A DNA stretch of 64,000 nt from UBA7803 sp040219935 (GCA_040219935.1 JAVJUA010000011.1:1-64000); one strand, 5' to 3'. Counted from the first letter of the stretch, positions 8,320-16,619 are shown. Made by a program: numbers and translations. The notes: generated from the sequence alone by a model not told the origin.

Positions 8320-10171
8320 TCTCGATACCCAGGAGGCGGGTAACTTCGACCCTATCGGGTTGCGAAGCCAGGCGGCGTAGGAAACGGCGCAGCGGCAGCC
8401 GCGATCGTAACGGGTTGGGGTCGAGGAGATTGCCCACCGCGACCAGGGCGGCCTCCAGCCCGTCCGTGGCGTGCAGGTGCCAGGTGGTCAGCGCCGGCTG
8501 CAGGTGCAGCCAGTGCAGCGCCGGCAGCGCCAGCCACGGCTGCAACCAGGCGGCCACCACCGTCAGATCGTCATCCGCCACGAAGCCGGCGCCCAGCGGC
8601 CGGCATGCCGCCAGCGTCGCCCGGCCGAGCCGGGCCGGCCACGGCGCCGACGCGGGTTCCGCGCAGGCGGCCGATTCCACCGCCGCAGCCATGAGCAGCG
8701 CGGTGACCTCCTGCTGCAGGAGGGTGTCGATGGCTTCCGGGAAGTCGGCGCACACCGCCGCCAGCAGACGCACGCGCAGCATCTGGTAGAGCCAGACGTG
8801 GTCGACATAGCCGGCCGCCACCGCGCCGAGGCGGACCTCGGGCAGCAGCGCACGACAAACCTCGTCCGCCACCATGGCTGCGGCACGCACCCCATCGCGC
8901 ACGCAGCGCACAGGCTCGCGGTCGCTCGATGCCCAGCCGTCCAGTTGCGGCAGCACGCACTCGCGAAGCCGTGTTCCGGGAGCGGCAGCCCCGGCCAGTG
9001 CAGCCATGGCCCGGTCATGGTCAAGGTGCCGGGCGAGCAGCGACCGCCAGGCCGTTGCCAGACTCGAGCTGCTCTGGCCCCCGCCTGCCACCAGCAATTG
9101 GGACGGGGCGCGCGCGCGGAACAGGGCGTCGAGTTCGGCGCGCGCGATGCTCGACAGACCGCCACCGGCCGCCGCATCGAAGCCGCCAACGGCCAACAGC
9201 CGTTCGCGCCTGCCTGCCGCGGGACCGCACTGCCCCCCCGGTGCGGCCACCAGGGCGGCGGCGTGCGCGCGCAGCACCGTCGCCAGCGCCGAGCCGGCGA
9301 CATCGTCTGGGCCGGCCGCCGGGAATGGAACCGGTGTCACCGCCACCCGCAACCGGCGCGCCCGATCCAGATCGTGCAGATGCCTGCAGAGGTCGAACCA
9401 GGGCAGGCCATCCGGGGCTCTCCGGCCCGGCTCGGCGCAGGCGCGCAGCACCGCTGCCGCCAGCTCCTCTGCCAGCCGCAGTCCATTGTCCAGCGCCGCT
9501 TCCCGCCGCCGCGCCCCGCGCAGCGCACCATCCAGACCGGCCACCGCATCCAGCAGGTGCGCAGCTTCCTCGTCCCGCCAGCCATCGCGCAGCACCCGGA
9601 GCGCCAGGGTCACCAATGGTCCGGTGGCATGATCCAGAGGATTGGCGACGGGTGCGAGCTCACGCCGCCGCAGCGCCTCGCGAACCCGATCGGGCGCCGC
9701 GACCCGGTCGCGATTGATGAGGCAGAACTCCCAGCAGGCACGCCCAGCGACGCCATGCCGAGGCAGCAGGCGGAGCAGCTCGAAACCGCACCACTTCAGC
9801 CAGCGCACGTGCACGGTGTTCGCCGCGTCGGCGACGTTGCAGAGCAGATCGTAGTCGTCGAGCAGCAGACCGACCCAATGCCGAGACTGCTCGATCAGCA
9901 GGCGCCTGCGGGAGAACAGGTGTTCGGACGCCAGCAGCCAGGGCCTTCCCGTACGCAGGCCCACCAGCTCCGTATCGCGAACGCCCCACAGGGCCACGAC
10001 GCTATCGTCATCGGTGACCGCGAACGCACGATCACTGTGCAGCAGGCAGGCCATCAGCCCGGCGCCGGCACCGAGGCCCCATTGCGTCGCGATCTCTCGG
10101 GCGTCTGCGAATCGCAGCCTCGGCGCCAGGGTCACGGCATCGGCAAAGCGCGCGCGGCGTAGCTCGAGCAT
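8249..10171 (-). CDS. Large protein with phage-type GNAT-like N-terminus, operon with secretion genes
   Basis: 640 residues, no signal peptide. Residues 1-150 look like the acyltransferase-fold proteins of podoviruses (T7 gp13/DUF2833 type). Features are LRRARFADAVTLAPRLRFADAREIAT, then VVALWGVRDTE, WLLASEHLF, LLLDDYDLLCNVADAANTVHVRWLKWCGF. This is from memory of the family pattern, not a search. The remaining 490 residues are Ala/Leu/Arg-rich, mostly helical, with no motif I know; a Gly-rich segment (LAVGGFDAAAGGGLSS) and GGGQSSSSL lie near the middle. The start ATG at 10171 has GAGGACC just upstream. As first gene of the operon it may modify, mature or chaperone the exported substrate. That role is inference. 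Confidence 0.7.
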   Translation of the reverse strand: MLELRRARFADAVTLAPRLRFADAREIATQWGLGAGAGLMACLLHSDRAFAVTDDDSVVALWGVRDTELVGLRTGRPWLLASEHLFSRRRLLIEQSRHWVGLLLDDYDLLCNVADAANTVHVRWLKWCGFELLRLLPRHGVAGRACWEFCLINRDRVAAPDRVREALRRRELAPVANPLDHATGPLVTLALRVLRDGWRDEEAAHLLDAVAGLDGALRGARRREAALDNGLRLAEELAAAVLRACAEPGRRAPDGLPWFDLCRHLHDLDRARRLRVAVTPVPFPAAGPDDVAGSALATVLRAHAAALVAAPGGQCGPAAGRRERLLAVGGFDAAAGGGLSSIARAELDALFRARAPSQLLVAGGGQSSSSLATAWRSLLARHLDHDRAMAALAGAAAPGTRLRECVLPQLDGWASSDREPVRCVRDGVRAAAMVADEVCRALLPEVRLGAVAAGYVDHVWLYQMLRVRLLAAVCADFPEAIDTLLQQEVTALLMAAAVESAACAEPASAPWPARLGRATLAACRPLGAGFVADDDLTVVAAWLQPWLALPALHWLHLQPALTTWHLHATDGLEAALVAVGNLLDPNPLRSRLPLRRFLRRLASQPDRVEVTRLLGIESDVRHASQRIRPDHTRYGTLHHG

Positions 10172-10438
10172 GGATGGTCCTCAGGAACACCGACGGGGCC
10201 ATCTCAGCGCACTGCGGCCGGAGTGAGCAGCAGCCGATTGCCGACGCCCGCGCACGCGATCGGCCAGCCAACAGCGACGTGTACGAGTTTCGCTTATCGG
10301 CATGTCAGCCACGGAGGAACCGGCCGTGAGGACCATGGGACACGCTGCCGATTCGGCCTAGATTGCCGGCACGCCCGCGTTCCAGCGCGGGCCGGAACCC
10401 GCAACGGAACAGCAACCCGAAACAACGAGGAGCACATC
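10172..10438. promoter_or_regulatory. Divergent promoter region with a pair of related direct repeats
   Basis: The longest gene-free stretch in the window. It separates the minus-strand secretion operon from the plus-strand small-protein gene. Two related sequences, GATTGCCGACGCCCGCG (10236-10252) and GATTGCCGGCACGCCCGCG (10361-10379), lie about 125 bp apart, each preceded by a GCCGATT-like half. They could be sites for one regulator controlling both directions. No convincing sigma-70 promoter was identified. Confidence 0.35.
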
Positions 10439-10777
10439 ATGTGCGTAAGTCATGACGGAGATTCCGGCAGCGCCACCTCCGCCGATGCGTTCGCCATCAG
10501 CGGCGGCATCGAGCACATCGCGGTGACGGCGCCGAGGCTGACCTTCAATCAGGACATGCTGAGCAATGTGGACTGGGGGGAGGTATCGAGGATAGCCGCG
10601 CTCACCGGCGTCGGCGGCGTGTACGGCGGCTGGGGCGGCGTGCTCGGCATGTCTGCGCTCGGCGGGCTGAGCGCACTGGAAGCGCAACCGGATGTGGACC
10701 TGACCCAGGTGCTGCAGACGGTCTACGACCTGCCCATCATTCCCGGATATCCTGCCCCTTACATTTCGATGCACTGA
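10439..10777 (+). CDS. Small Gly-rich protein, candidate exported substrate
   Basis: 112 residues. The ATG at 10439 follows a strong GAGGAG Shine-Dalgarno site. The N-terminal third is polar (MCVSHDGDSGSATSADAF) and contains one Gly-Gly after a short Ala/Phe/Ile stretch (FAISGG, residues 18-23). The centre is Gly-rich and hydrophobic (ALTGVGGVYGGWGGVLGM), and the tail is VYDLPIIPGYPAPYISMH. There is no Sec signal peptide or lipobox. Small size, Gly-rich core and divergence from a type I secretion operon make it a plausible substrate or bacteriocin-like peptide. The double-Gly motif is weak, and the adjacent transporter has no peptidase domain. I recognise no family. Confidence 0.6.
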   Translation: MCVSHDGDSGSATSADAFAISGGIEHIAVTAPRLTFNQDMLSNVDWGEVSRIAALTGVGGVYGGWGGVLGMSALGGLSALEAQPDVDLTQVLQTVYDLPIIPGYPAPYISMH

Positions 10778-10867
10778 GACACGGAGGCTTGAGGTCGACA
10801 CCCGCAGACGCTCGGTGATGCGGGGTCGACCTTCTGGTCAGATACGCAATCCACCGGAGGTCAGCGA

Positions 10868-11194
10868 ATGACGAACCCGAATGACCAGGAGCTCGAACGC
10901 CGGTTCGCCAGCGCCGAGGTGCCCAGACGCCTCCTGTACCCCGTGCGGTATCGCCTGCTCCGCGGCATCGGCGTCCCGATCAGACCGCCGGTGACCTACG
11001 GCTATCTCGGCCACCTGCTGGATGCAGCCGGCCACATCGTCGTGTACATGGCCATCGGTGGTTCGATCCTGCACTACGTCGACGGCACCCCGGTTCGCCT
11101 GCTATTGATGCTGACCGTGATCATGGTGCTGTTCGTCTCCGCTTCGAACTGGCTCAGGTTTCGCGCGATTCGCCGTCGCATCGGTCTGTCCTAG
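10868..11194 (+). CDS. Small two-helix membrane protein, DUF6404-like
   Basis: 108 residues with GGAGG 8 bases before the ATG. The N-terminal half is charged (ELERRFASAEVPRRLLYPVRYRLLRGIGVPIRPP); two membrane helices follow (about residues 50-70 and 75-95) and the end is basic (RFRAIRRRIGLS). The R-Y-x-x-x-P..YRLL..G..I.PP pattern before the helices resembles DUF6404, recalled rather than searched. It lies 90 bp after the small Gly-rich protein gene on the same strand, so an immunity or accessory role in that locus is possible but unproven. Confidence 0.6.
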   Translation: MTNPNDQELERRFASAEVPRRLLYPVRYRLLRGIGVPIRPPVTYGYLGHLLDAAGHIVVYMAIGGSILHYVDGTPVRLLLMLTVIMVLFVSASNWLRFRAIRRRIGLS

Positions 11195-11210
11195 GCTCGA
11201 CCGGCTGCAG

Positions 11211-12947
11211 CTAGAACGCAGCCTCCGGCATCGCCATCACCGCTTCACTCTCCGCCAGCGCGCTGTGCTCGAGCGCGATGGTACGGGGCAGCAGCCGGGC
11301 GAAGAAGAAGTCGGCCGTCGCCCGCTTGGCCGCGCCGAAGTCGTCGTCCGGCGCGGCGTCCGCCATGCGCGCCCACAGCCACGCGTAGATGGTGTAGCCC
11401 GCCAGGTCGAGATAGTCGGTGGCCGCCGCGCCAGGCAGGTCGACATCATCGCCGGCACGCGCGATCAGCGCCTCGGTCACGCTCTCGAGGCGTACGAAGG
11501 CGTCCTCCACCGCCTCATGGTAGCGCTCGCCGACCTCCGTCTCCCGCATGTGGTCCAGCAGGGTGTTGAGCGTCTTGCCACCGTCCCGCAGCACCTTGCG
11601 GTTGATCAGGTCCATGGCCTGAATGCCGTTGGTGCCCTCGTAGATCTGGGCGATGCGCGCGTCTCTGACAATCTGCTCAACGCCCCACTCCGCCACGTAG
11701 CCGTGACCGCCGAACACCTGCTGGGCGAGCACGGCGCACTCGAAGCCGCGGTCGGTGAGAAATGCCTTGGCGATAGGCGTGAGCAGCTCGGAGAAAGCCT
11801 GGGCCTGTTCGTCCTCCGCGTACTTGCCGCGGTCGAGCTGCATGCCGACGAACATGGCGAAGGCGCGGCCGCCCTCTGTCAGCGCCCGCACGGTGAGCAG
11901 CATGCGCCGCACGTCGGCGTGCACCAGCAGCGAGTCGGCAGGGGCGTCGGGGTTGGCCGGCCCGCGGGGAGAGCGGCCCTGCAGCCGCTCACGGGCATAG
12001 CGGGCGGCGGCCTGATAGGCGATCTCGCCGGCACCCAGCCCCTGCAGCCCGACGGACAGGCGCTCGTAGTTCATCATGGTGAACATCGCCGCCAACCCCT
12101 GATTCTCGCCGCCCACCAGATAGGCGGTGGCGCCGTCGTAGTTCATGACGCAGGTGGCGCTGCCGTGAATGCCCATCTTGTGCTCGAGCGACGCCGGCGC
12201 GAAGGCGTTGCGCTCCCCCAGGGTGCCGTCTTCCGCCGGCAGGAACTTGGGTGCGATGAACAGCGAGATGCCGCGGCTGCCCTCCGGCGCGTCGGGCAGC
12301 TTGGCCAGCACCAGGTGCACGATGTTGTCCGCCAGATCGTGGTCACCGCTGGTGATGAAGATCTTGTTGCCGGTGATCCGGTAGCTGCCATCGTCCCGCG
12401 GCTCGGCGCGGGTGCGCATGATGCCGAGATCGCTGCCGGCATGGGGCTCGGTGAGGGCCATGGCGCCCGTCCACTCCCCCGAGTACAGGTGCGGCAGGTA
12501 CAACGCCTTCTGCTCGTCGCTGCCATGTGCGTCGATGCAGATGGCAGCGCCCACCGTCAGGGTGCCGTACAGGTAGAGGCTGCTGTTGGCGGCCCAGAGC
12601 ATCTCCTCGAGCAGGCAGCCGAGCAGCTTGGGCATGCCCTGGCCGCCGTACTCGGGATTGCCCGACAGCCCGAGCCAACCGCCCTCGGCCAGTGCGGCGA
12701 AGGCCGACCGGAAGCCTTCCGGCGTGACCACCTGGCCTTCGCTGAGCGTGCAGCCCTGCTGGTCGCCGGCCTGATTCACCGGTGCCAGCGCCTGGGCGGC
12801 CAGCCGGCCGCCCTCGTCGACGACGGCGCGAACCACGTCGTCGCTGAAGTCGGCGAACGCCGGTATGTCCTGCCAGGCCTGCTGCACGGCGAAGACGTCG
12901 AACAGCAGAAAATTCAGATCCTGTTCCGGTGCACGATACTCCAGCAT
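11211..12947 (-). CDS. Long-type acyl-CoA dehydrogenase with C-terminal extension
   Basis: 578 residues. A flavoenzyme that oxidises acyl-CoA to trans-2-enoyl-CoA in beta-oxidation. The core motifs are ALTEPHAGSDLG, YRITGNKIFITSGDHDL, and GGHGYVAEWGVEQIVRDARIAQIYEGTNGIQAMDL, where the Glu of YEGT is the expected catalytic base. About 120 extra residues after the core form the C-terminal domain (PF12806 type) of FadE-like enzymes of around 590 residues. I set the start at the ATG at 12947 (MLEYRAPEQDLNFLLFDV), which matches family N-termini. It lies 25 bp downstream of a paralogue on the same strand, so the pair probably forms an operon. Confidence 0.92.
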   Translation of the reverse strand: MLEYRAPEQDLNFLLFDVFAVQQAWQDIPAFADFSDDVVRAVVDEGGRLAAQALAPVNQAGDQQGCTLSEGQVVTPEGFRSAFAALAEGGWLGLSGNPEYGGQGMPKLLGCLLEEMLWAANSSLYLYGTLTVGAAICIDAHGSDEQKALYLPHLYSGEWTGAMALTEPHAGSDLGIMRTRAEPRDDGSYRITGNKIFITSGDHDLADNIVHLVLAKLPDAPEGSRGISLFIAPKFLPAEDGTLGERNAFAPASLEHKMGIHGSATCVMNYDGATAYLVGGENQGLAAMFTMMNYERLSVGLQGLGAGEIAYQAAARYARERLQGRSPRGPANPDAPADSLLVHADVRRMLLTVRALTEGGRAFAMFVGMQLDRGKYAEDEQAQAFSELLTPIAKAFLTDRGFECAVLAQQVFGGHGYVAEWGVEQIVRDARIAQIYEGTNGIQAMDLINRKVLRDGGKTLNTLLDHMRETEVGERYHEAVEDAFVRLESVTEALIARAGDDVDLPGAAATDYLDLAGYTIYAWLWARMADAAPDDDFGAAKRATADFFFARLLPRTIALEHSALAESEAVMAMPEAAF

Positions 12948-12972
12948 CGGTCGGGTACTCCCAGGTGAATGA

Positions 12973-14778
12973 TCAAAGCGCCGTGATCTGGTCGGCGGTG
13001 GGGCGGTGGATGGTGGACGGCCCGGCCTCGATGGCCAGCTTGTGGGCAACCGATCGAGGCAGCAGGCGGGCGAAGTAGAACTCGGCCACCGCCAGCTTGC
13101 CGGCGAGGAACGGGTCCTGATCGCCCTGGTCGATGCGCCGCGCGGCGACCTCGGCCATCCGCCCCCAGCAGTAGGCCAGCACCGCATAGCCGCTGTAGAA
13201 CAGGTAGTCCACGGCGCCCGCGGATACCTCTTCCAGGTTCCCCTGCGCCCGGCCGCCTACGGCCATGCTCAGCTCGGCCCACTCCCGGCCCGCGTCGGCC
13301 AGCCTCTCGGCCAGCGCCGGCCGCAGCGGCTTCAGCCTCTCGGCCAGCGCGTTCAGCTCGCCGAGGAAATGCATCAGCCCCTTGCCCTGAGTCTGCAGCA
13401 CCTTGCGGCCCAGCAGGTCGAGGGCCTGAATCTGGGTCGTGCCCTCGTAGACCAGGGTGATGCGCATGTCGCGCACGTACTGCTCCATGCCGTTGTCGCG
13501 CACGTAGCCGTGGCCGCCGTAGATCTGCAGCGCGTGATTCACCGACTCGAAGGCGAGTTCGGTCAGCACGCCCTTGGCGATCGGGGTGAGGAAGTCGAGC
13601 AGCTCGAGCGCGCGCTGGCGCCCGGCCTCGTCGCCGTGCAGGGTCAGATCGGCCACCTGACCGGCGTAGTAGACGAGCAGCCGTCCGCCTTCGGCGATGG
13701 CTCGCTGGGTGAGCAGCATGCGCCGGACGTCGCCGTGCACGATGATGGGGTCGGCGGCCCGATCCGGTGCCACCGGCCCGGTGAGCGCCCGCATCTGCAA
13801 TCGCTCCTGCGCGTAGCGCAGCGAGGCCAGGCAGGCGGCATGGGCACCGCAGACGCCCTGCAGCCCGACCACCAGCCGCGCCGCGTTCATCATCGTGAAC
13901 ATGTAGCGCATGCCCCGATTGGGCTCGCCCACCAGATGCCCGAGCGCGCCGTCGAAATGCAGCGTGCAGGTGGCATTGCCATGAATGCCCATCTTCGCTT
14001 CGATGCCGCCGCACTGAACACCGTTGCGGCTGCCGTCGTCGTTCAGCTTCGGCACCACGAACATGGAGATGCCCTGGGTGCCCGCAGGCGCATCCGGCAT
14101 CCGGGCCAGCACCAGGTGCAGGATGTTGTCCGCCAGGTCGTGCTCGCCCGCCGAGATAAAGATCTTGGTGCCGGTGATGGCATAGCGGCCGTCATCGGCG
14201 GGCTCGGCGCGCGCACGCGCCGGATCGGCGCGCGTACGCGCCGGCTCGGCGCGCGTACGCGCCAGCCCCACGTCAGACCCCGCATGGGGCTCGGTCAGGC
14301 ACATGGTCCCGGTCCAGCGCCCGGACAGCAGGTTCGGCAGGAAGGCAGCCTTCTGCGCCTCGCTGCCATGCGCCATGAGGGCATTGATCACCCCCCGGGA
14401 CAGCGCCGGGTACATGCCCCAGGCGATGTTGGCGCAGCCGATCAGGTCTTCCAGCGTCAGGCTCAGGCTGTGCGGCAGGCCCTGACCGCCATAGGCGGGA
14501 TCGCCGGACAGCGCCGACCAGCCGCCCTCGGCGTAGGCGGCGTAGGCCTCCTTGAACCCGGTGGGCGTGGTCACGCTGCCGTCCTGCCAGCGGCAGCCAT
14601 CACGATCGCCGCTGGCGTTCAGCGGCGCCAGCACGTCCTCCGTGAAGCGGTGCGCCTGATCGAGCATGGCGTCCATGAAGGCACGGTCGGGCGGCTCGCC
14701 GCCCAGCGCGGCGTAATGGCCGGCGTAATCCAGCACCTCGTGCACCGCGAAGCGGATGTCCTGCAGCGATACGGGCAT
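12973..14778 (-). CDS. Long-type acyl-CoA dehydrogenase (paralogue of the next gene)
   Basis: 601 residues with the same architecture as its downstream neighbour: CLTEPHAGSDVGLARTRAEP, YAITGTKIFISAGEHDLADN, GGHGYVRDNGMEQYVRDMRITLVYEGTTQIQALDL with catalytic Glu, then the C-terminal extension domain. The start ATG at 14778 has a perfect AGGAGG 6 bases upstream. An oddity is a stretch of three 7-residue units (ARTRAEP, ARTRADP, ARARAEP) after the SDVGL motif where the paralogue has one; it comes from a 21-bp triplication at 14201-14263. The pair likely handles acyl-CoAs of different chain length. Exact substrates are not readable from sequence. Confidence 0.92.
   Translation of the reverse strand: MPVSLQDIRFAVHEVLDYAGHYAALGGEPPDRAFMDAMLDQAHRFTEDVLAPLNASGDRDGCRWQDGSVTTPTGFKEAYAAYAEGGWSALSGDPAYGGQGLPHSLSLTLEDLIGCANIAWGMYPALSRGVINALMAHGSEAQKAAFLPNLLSGRWTGTMCLTEPHAGSDVGLARTRAEPARTRADPARARAEPADDGRYAITGTKIFISAGEHDLADNILHLVLARMPDAPAGTQGISMFVVPKLNDDGSRNGVQCGGIEAKMGIHGNATCTLHFDGALGHLVGEPNRGMRYMFTMMNAARLVVGLQGVCGAHAACLASLRYAQERLQMRALTGPVAPDRAADPIIVHGDVRRMLLTQRAIAEGGRLLVYYAGQVADLTLHGDEAGRQRALELLDFLTPIAKGVLTELAFESVNHALQIYGGHGYVRDNGMEQYVRDMRITLVYEGTTQIQALDLLGRKVLQTQGKGLMHFLGELNALAERLKPLRPALAERLADAGREWAELSMAVGGRAQGNLEEVSAGAVDYLFYSGYAVLAYCWGRMAEVAARRIDQGDQDPFLAGKLAVAEFYFARLLPRSVAHKLAIEAGPSTIHRPTADQITAL
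14201..14263. repeat. Three tandem 21-bp units inside an acyl-CoA dehydrogenase gene
   Basis: Units at 14201-14221, 14222-14242 and 14243-14263 differ by one or two bases (GG[C/A]TCGGCGCGCG[C/T]ACGCGCC). The repeat stays in frame and adds 14 residues to the protein compared with the single copy expected from the paralogue. It looks like a recent slippage or unequal-crossover expansion in a surface loop. Confidence 0.85.
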
Positions 14779-14808
14779 GTGCCCTCCTGGATCCGAGAGG
14801 GGGGAGTG

Positions 14809-14814
14809 TAATCT
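14809..14814 (+). promoter_or_regulatory. TAATCT -10 element 6 nt before the comF start
   Basis: TAATCT, six bases (GATCGC), then ATG at 14821. There is no Shine-Dalgarno site before the gene. The placement predicts transcription starting at or next to the ATG (leaderless mRNA). Confidence 0.4.
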
Positions 14815-14820
14815 GATCGC

Positions 14821-15570
14821 ATGCTCGCCCGCATGTTGCGTCATCTGCTGCCGGGTTGCTGCGTGCTGTGCCGACAGCCGCTGGCGGCGGACGCCGAGCC
14901 CGACCTGTGCCGCTTCTGCCTGGCCAGCCTGCCCTGGAACGCACTGGCCTGCGAGCGCTGTGCCGCCCCGCTGCCCCACCCGGACCAGCCGCTGTGCGGC
15001 GACTGCGAGCGCCGCCCGCCGCCGTTCCGGCGGGCCCTGGCACCGCTGTGCTACGAAGGCTGGCCGAGCCGCTGGATCGGGCGTCTGAAGGATCGGCTCG
15101 GCCTGGTGGAAGGCCGCCTGCTCGGCGCTATTCTGGCCGACGCCGCGGAGTCGTTTTATCTGGCAGCGGCGGACGATGGCCCGCGCGTCCGGCCCGACGC
15201 TCTGGTGCCGGTGCCCCTCACCTGGCGGCGCCTGGCGTGGCGCGGGCACAATCAGGCCCTGACCCTGGCGCTGCCCGTGGCCCGGCGCCTGCAGGTGCCG
15301 GTCTGGCGGCACACCCTGGTGCGGGTACGGACCGGGCGCCGGCAACGGGGACTGGATCGCGGTGCGCGGGCCGAGAACGTCGGCGGCCTGTTTCGCTGCC
15401 GCCGGCGCTGGGCGGCTCCCGGGCCGTGCCTGGCCGTGGTGGACGACGTCATGACCACCGGCACGACAGCCGCCGCCATCAGCCGCGCGCTGCTGGACGC
15501 CGGCGCATCGGAGGTGCACGTCCTCTGCGCCGCCCGCACGCCGCGCCGCCGGCAGCCTGCATTGTCGTGA
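14821..15570 (+). CDS. comF: ComF family phosphoribosyltransferase-like protein
   Basis: 249 residues. N-terminal zinc-ribbon-like region with CxxC pairs (CCVLC, CRFC, CERC, CGDC), then a type I phosphoribosyltransferase domain with the PRPP loop CLAVVDDVMTTGTTAAAISRAL (about residues 204-225). RGHNQALTLA and RQRGLDRGARAENV are typical ComF segments. ComF proteins are needed for DNA uptake in competent species; the biochemical role is unsettled, and many non-competent bacteria carry one. It diverges from the acyl-CoA dehydrogenase gene across a 42-bp gap holding a -10-like TAATCT. Confidence 0.9.
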   Translation: MLARMLRHLLPGCCVLCRQPLAADAEPDLCRFCLASLPWNALACERCAAPLPHPDQPLCGDCERRPPPFRRALAPLCYEGWPSRWIGRLKDRLGLVEGRLLGAILADAAESFYLAAADDGPRVRPDALVPVPLTWRRLAWRGHNQALTLALPVARRLQVPVWRHTLVRVRTGRRQRGLDRGARAENVGGLFRCRRRWAAPGPCLAVVDDVMTTGTTAAAISRALLDAGASEVHVLCAARTPRRRQPALS

Positions 15571-15626
15571 CCCTCGGCAGCGGCGTGCACTACACTGCCG
15601 CCTCCATCGCTCACCCCCAGGACTCC

Positions 15627-16619
15627 ATGCAGGACTCGACGCAGGCAGCCACCGCCACGCCTTATGCCGGCCTGTCGCCCGATCTGATCCTCGATGCCAT
15701 CGAGGGCACCGGCTTTGCGCCCACCGGCGGGCTGCTGGAGCTGAACAGCTACGAGAACCGGGTCTACCAGGTGGAGCTCGACGACGGCTCGTTCGTGGTG
15801 ACCAAGTTCTATCGTCCGGGGCGCTGGAGCGAGGCGCAGATCGCCGAGGAGCACGCCTTCACCGCCGAGCTTGCGGACGCCGAGCTGCCCGTGGTGACCC
15901 CCCTGCTGCGGGACGGCGTCAGCCTGTTCGAGCACGCGGGCTTCCGATTCGCTGTCTACCCGCGGCAGGGGGGCCACAGCCCCGACCTCGAGATCGAGGA
16001 GAACCTGCGGGTGCTGGCCCGCACCATCGCGCGCATCCACGCCATCGGCGCGGTGCGCTCGTTCCGCCACCGGCCGGCGCTGACCCTGACGCGAATGGGC
16101 ACGGAGAGCCGCACGCTGCTGCTGGACGGCGGCTTTCTGCCGCCGGAAATGGAGCCCGCCTACGCCAGCGTCACCGAGCACCTGCTGGCGCGCCTGGAGG
16201 CGCCCATGGCCCTGGCCAGGAGCAGTGGCCGCATTCACGGCGACTGCCACATGGGCAACCTGCTGTGGCGGGGAGACACGCCCCACTTCGTCGACTTCGA
16301 CGACTGCGTCAACGGCCCGCCGATTCAGGATCTGTGGATGCTGCTGTCCGGGGAGCGCGAAGAGCGCCAGGCCCAGCTCGACGTGATCCTCAAGGCTTAC
16401 CGGACGTTCCACGACTTCGACGCCGCGGATCTGGCCCTGATCGAGCCGCTGCGCACGCTGCGCATCATGCATCACGCGGCGTGGATCGCGCGGCGCTGGG
16501 ACGACCCGGCCTTCCCGCGCGCGTTCCCCACCTTCGACAGCGTGCGCTACTGGTCGGAGCACGTGCTGTCGTTGCGCGAGCAGCTTGCGGCCCTGGATGA
16601 ACCGCCGCTGTCCGTCTGA
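15627..16619 (+). CDS. srkA: Stress response serine/threonine kinase, SrkA/YihE family
   Basis: 330 residues with an APH/choline-kinase-like fold. Motifs are LNSYENRVYQVELDDGSFVVTKFYRPGRWS (N-lobe, ATP Lys in VTKFY), RIHGDCHMGNLLW (catalytic loop) and HFVDFDDCVNGPPIQDLWML (metal-binding D). The stretch KFYRPGRWSxxQIxEEH is characteristic of YihE. It is a eukaryote-like kinase linked in E. coli to envelope and cell-death stress. Start ATG at 15627; no strong Shine-Dalgarno site is visible. It ends in a palindrome shared with the convergent acyltransferase gene. Confidence 0.92.
   Translation: MQDSTQAATATPYAGLSPDLILDAIEGTGFAPTGGLLELNSYENRVYQVELDDGSFVVTKFYRPGRWSEAQIAEEHAFTAELADAELPVVTPLLRDGVSLFEHAGFRFAVYPRQGGHSPDLEIEENLRVLARTIARIHAIGAVRSFRHRPALTLTRMGTESRTLLLDGGFLPPEMEPAYASVTEHLLARLEAPMALARSSGRIHGDCHMGNLLWRGDTPHFVDFDDCVNGPPIQDLWMLLSGEREERQAQLDVILKAYRTFHDFDAADLALIEPLRTLRIMHHAAWIARRWDDPAFPRAFPTFDSVRYWSEHVLSLREQLAALDEPPLSV

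Noticed and set aside
10439..10777. A classical class II microcin leader ending in double Gly
   Set aside because: Conserved upstream leader residues are not evident and the adjacent transporter has no C39 peptidase domain. Reported only as a candidate substrate.
14809..14814. Leaderless reading applied to all Shine-Dalgarno-less starts (for example srkA, PECR-like SDR)
   Set aside because: srkA has a TACACT about 30 nt upstream, and the SDR has no hexamer at the right distance. Only genes with 6 to 8 nt spacing are counted.
12973..15519. Very long antisense and extended reading frames across most genes
   Set aside because: They arise from high GC in all frames, lack ribosome sites and family motifs, and cover genes with strong domain evidence on the other frame or strand.
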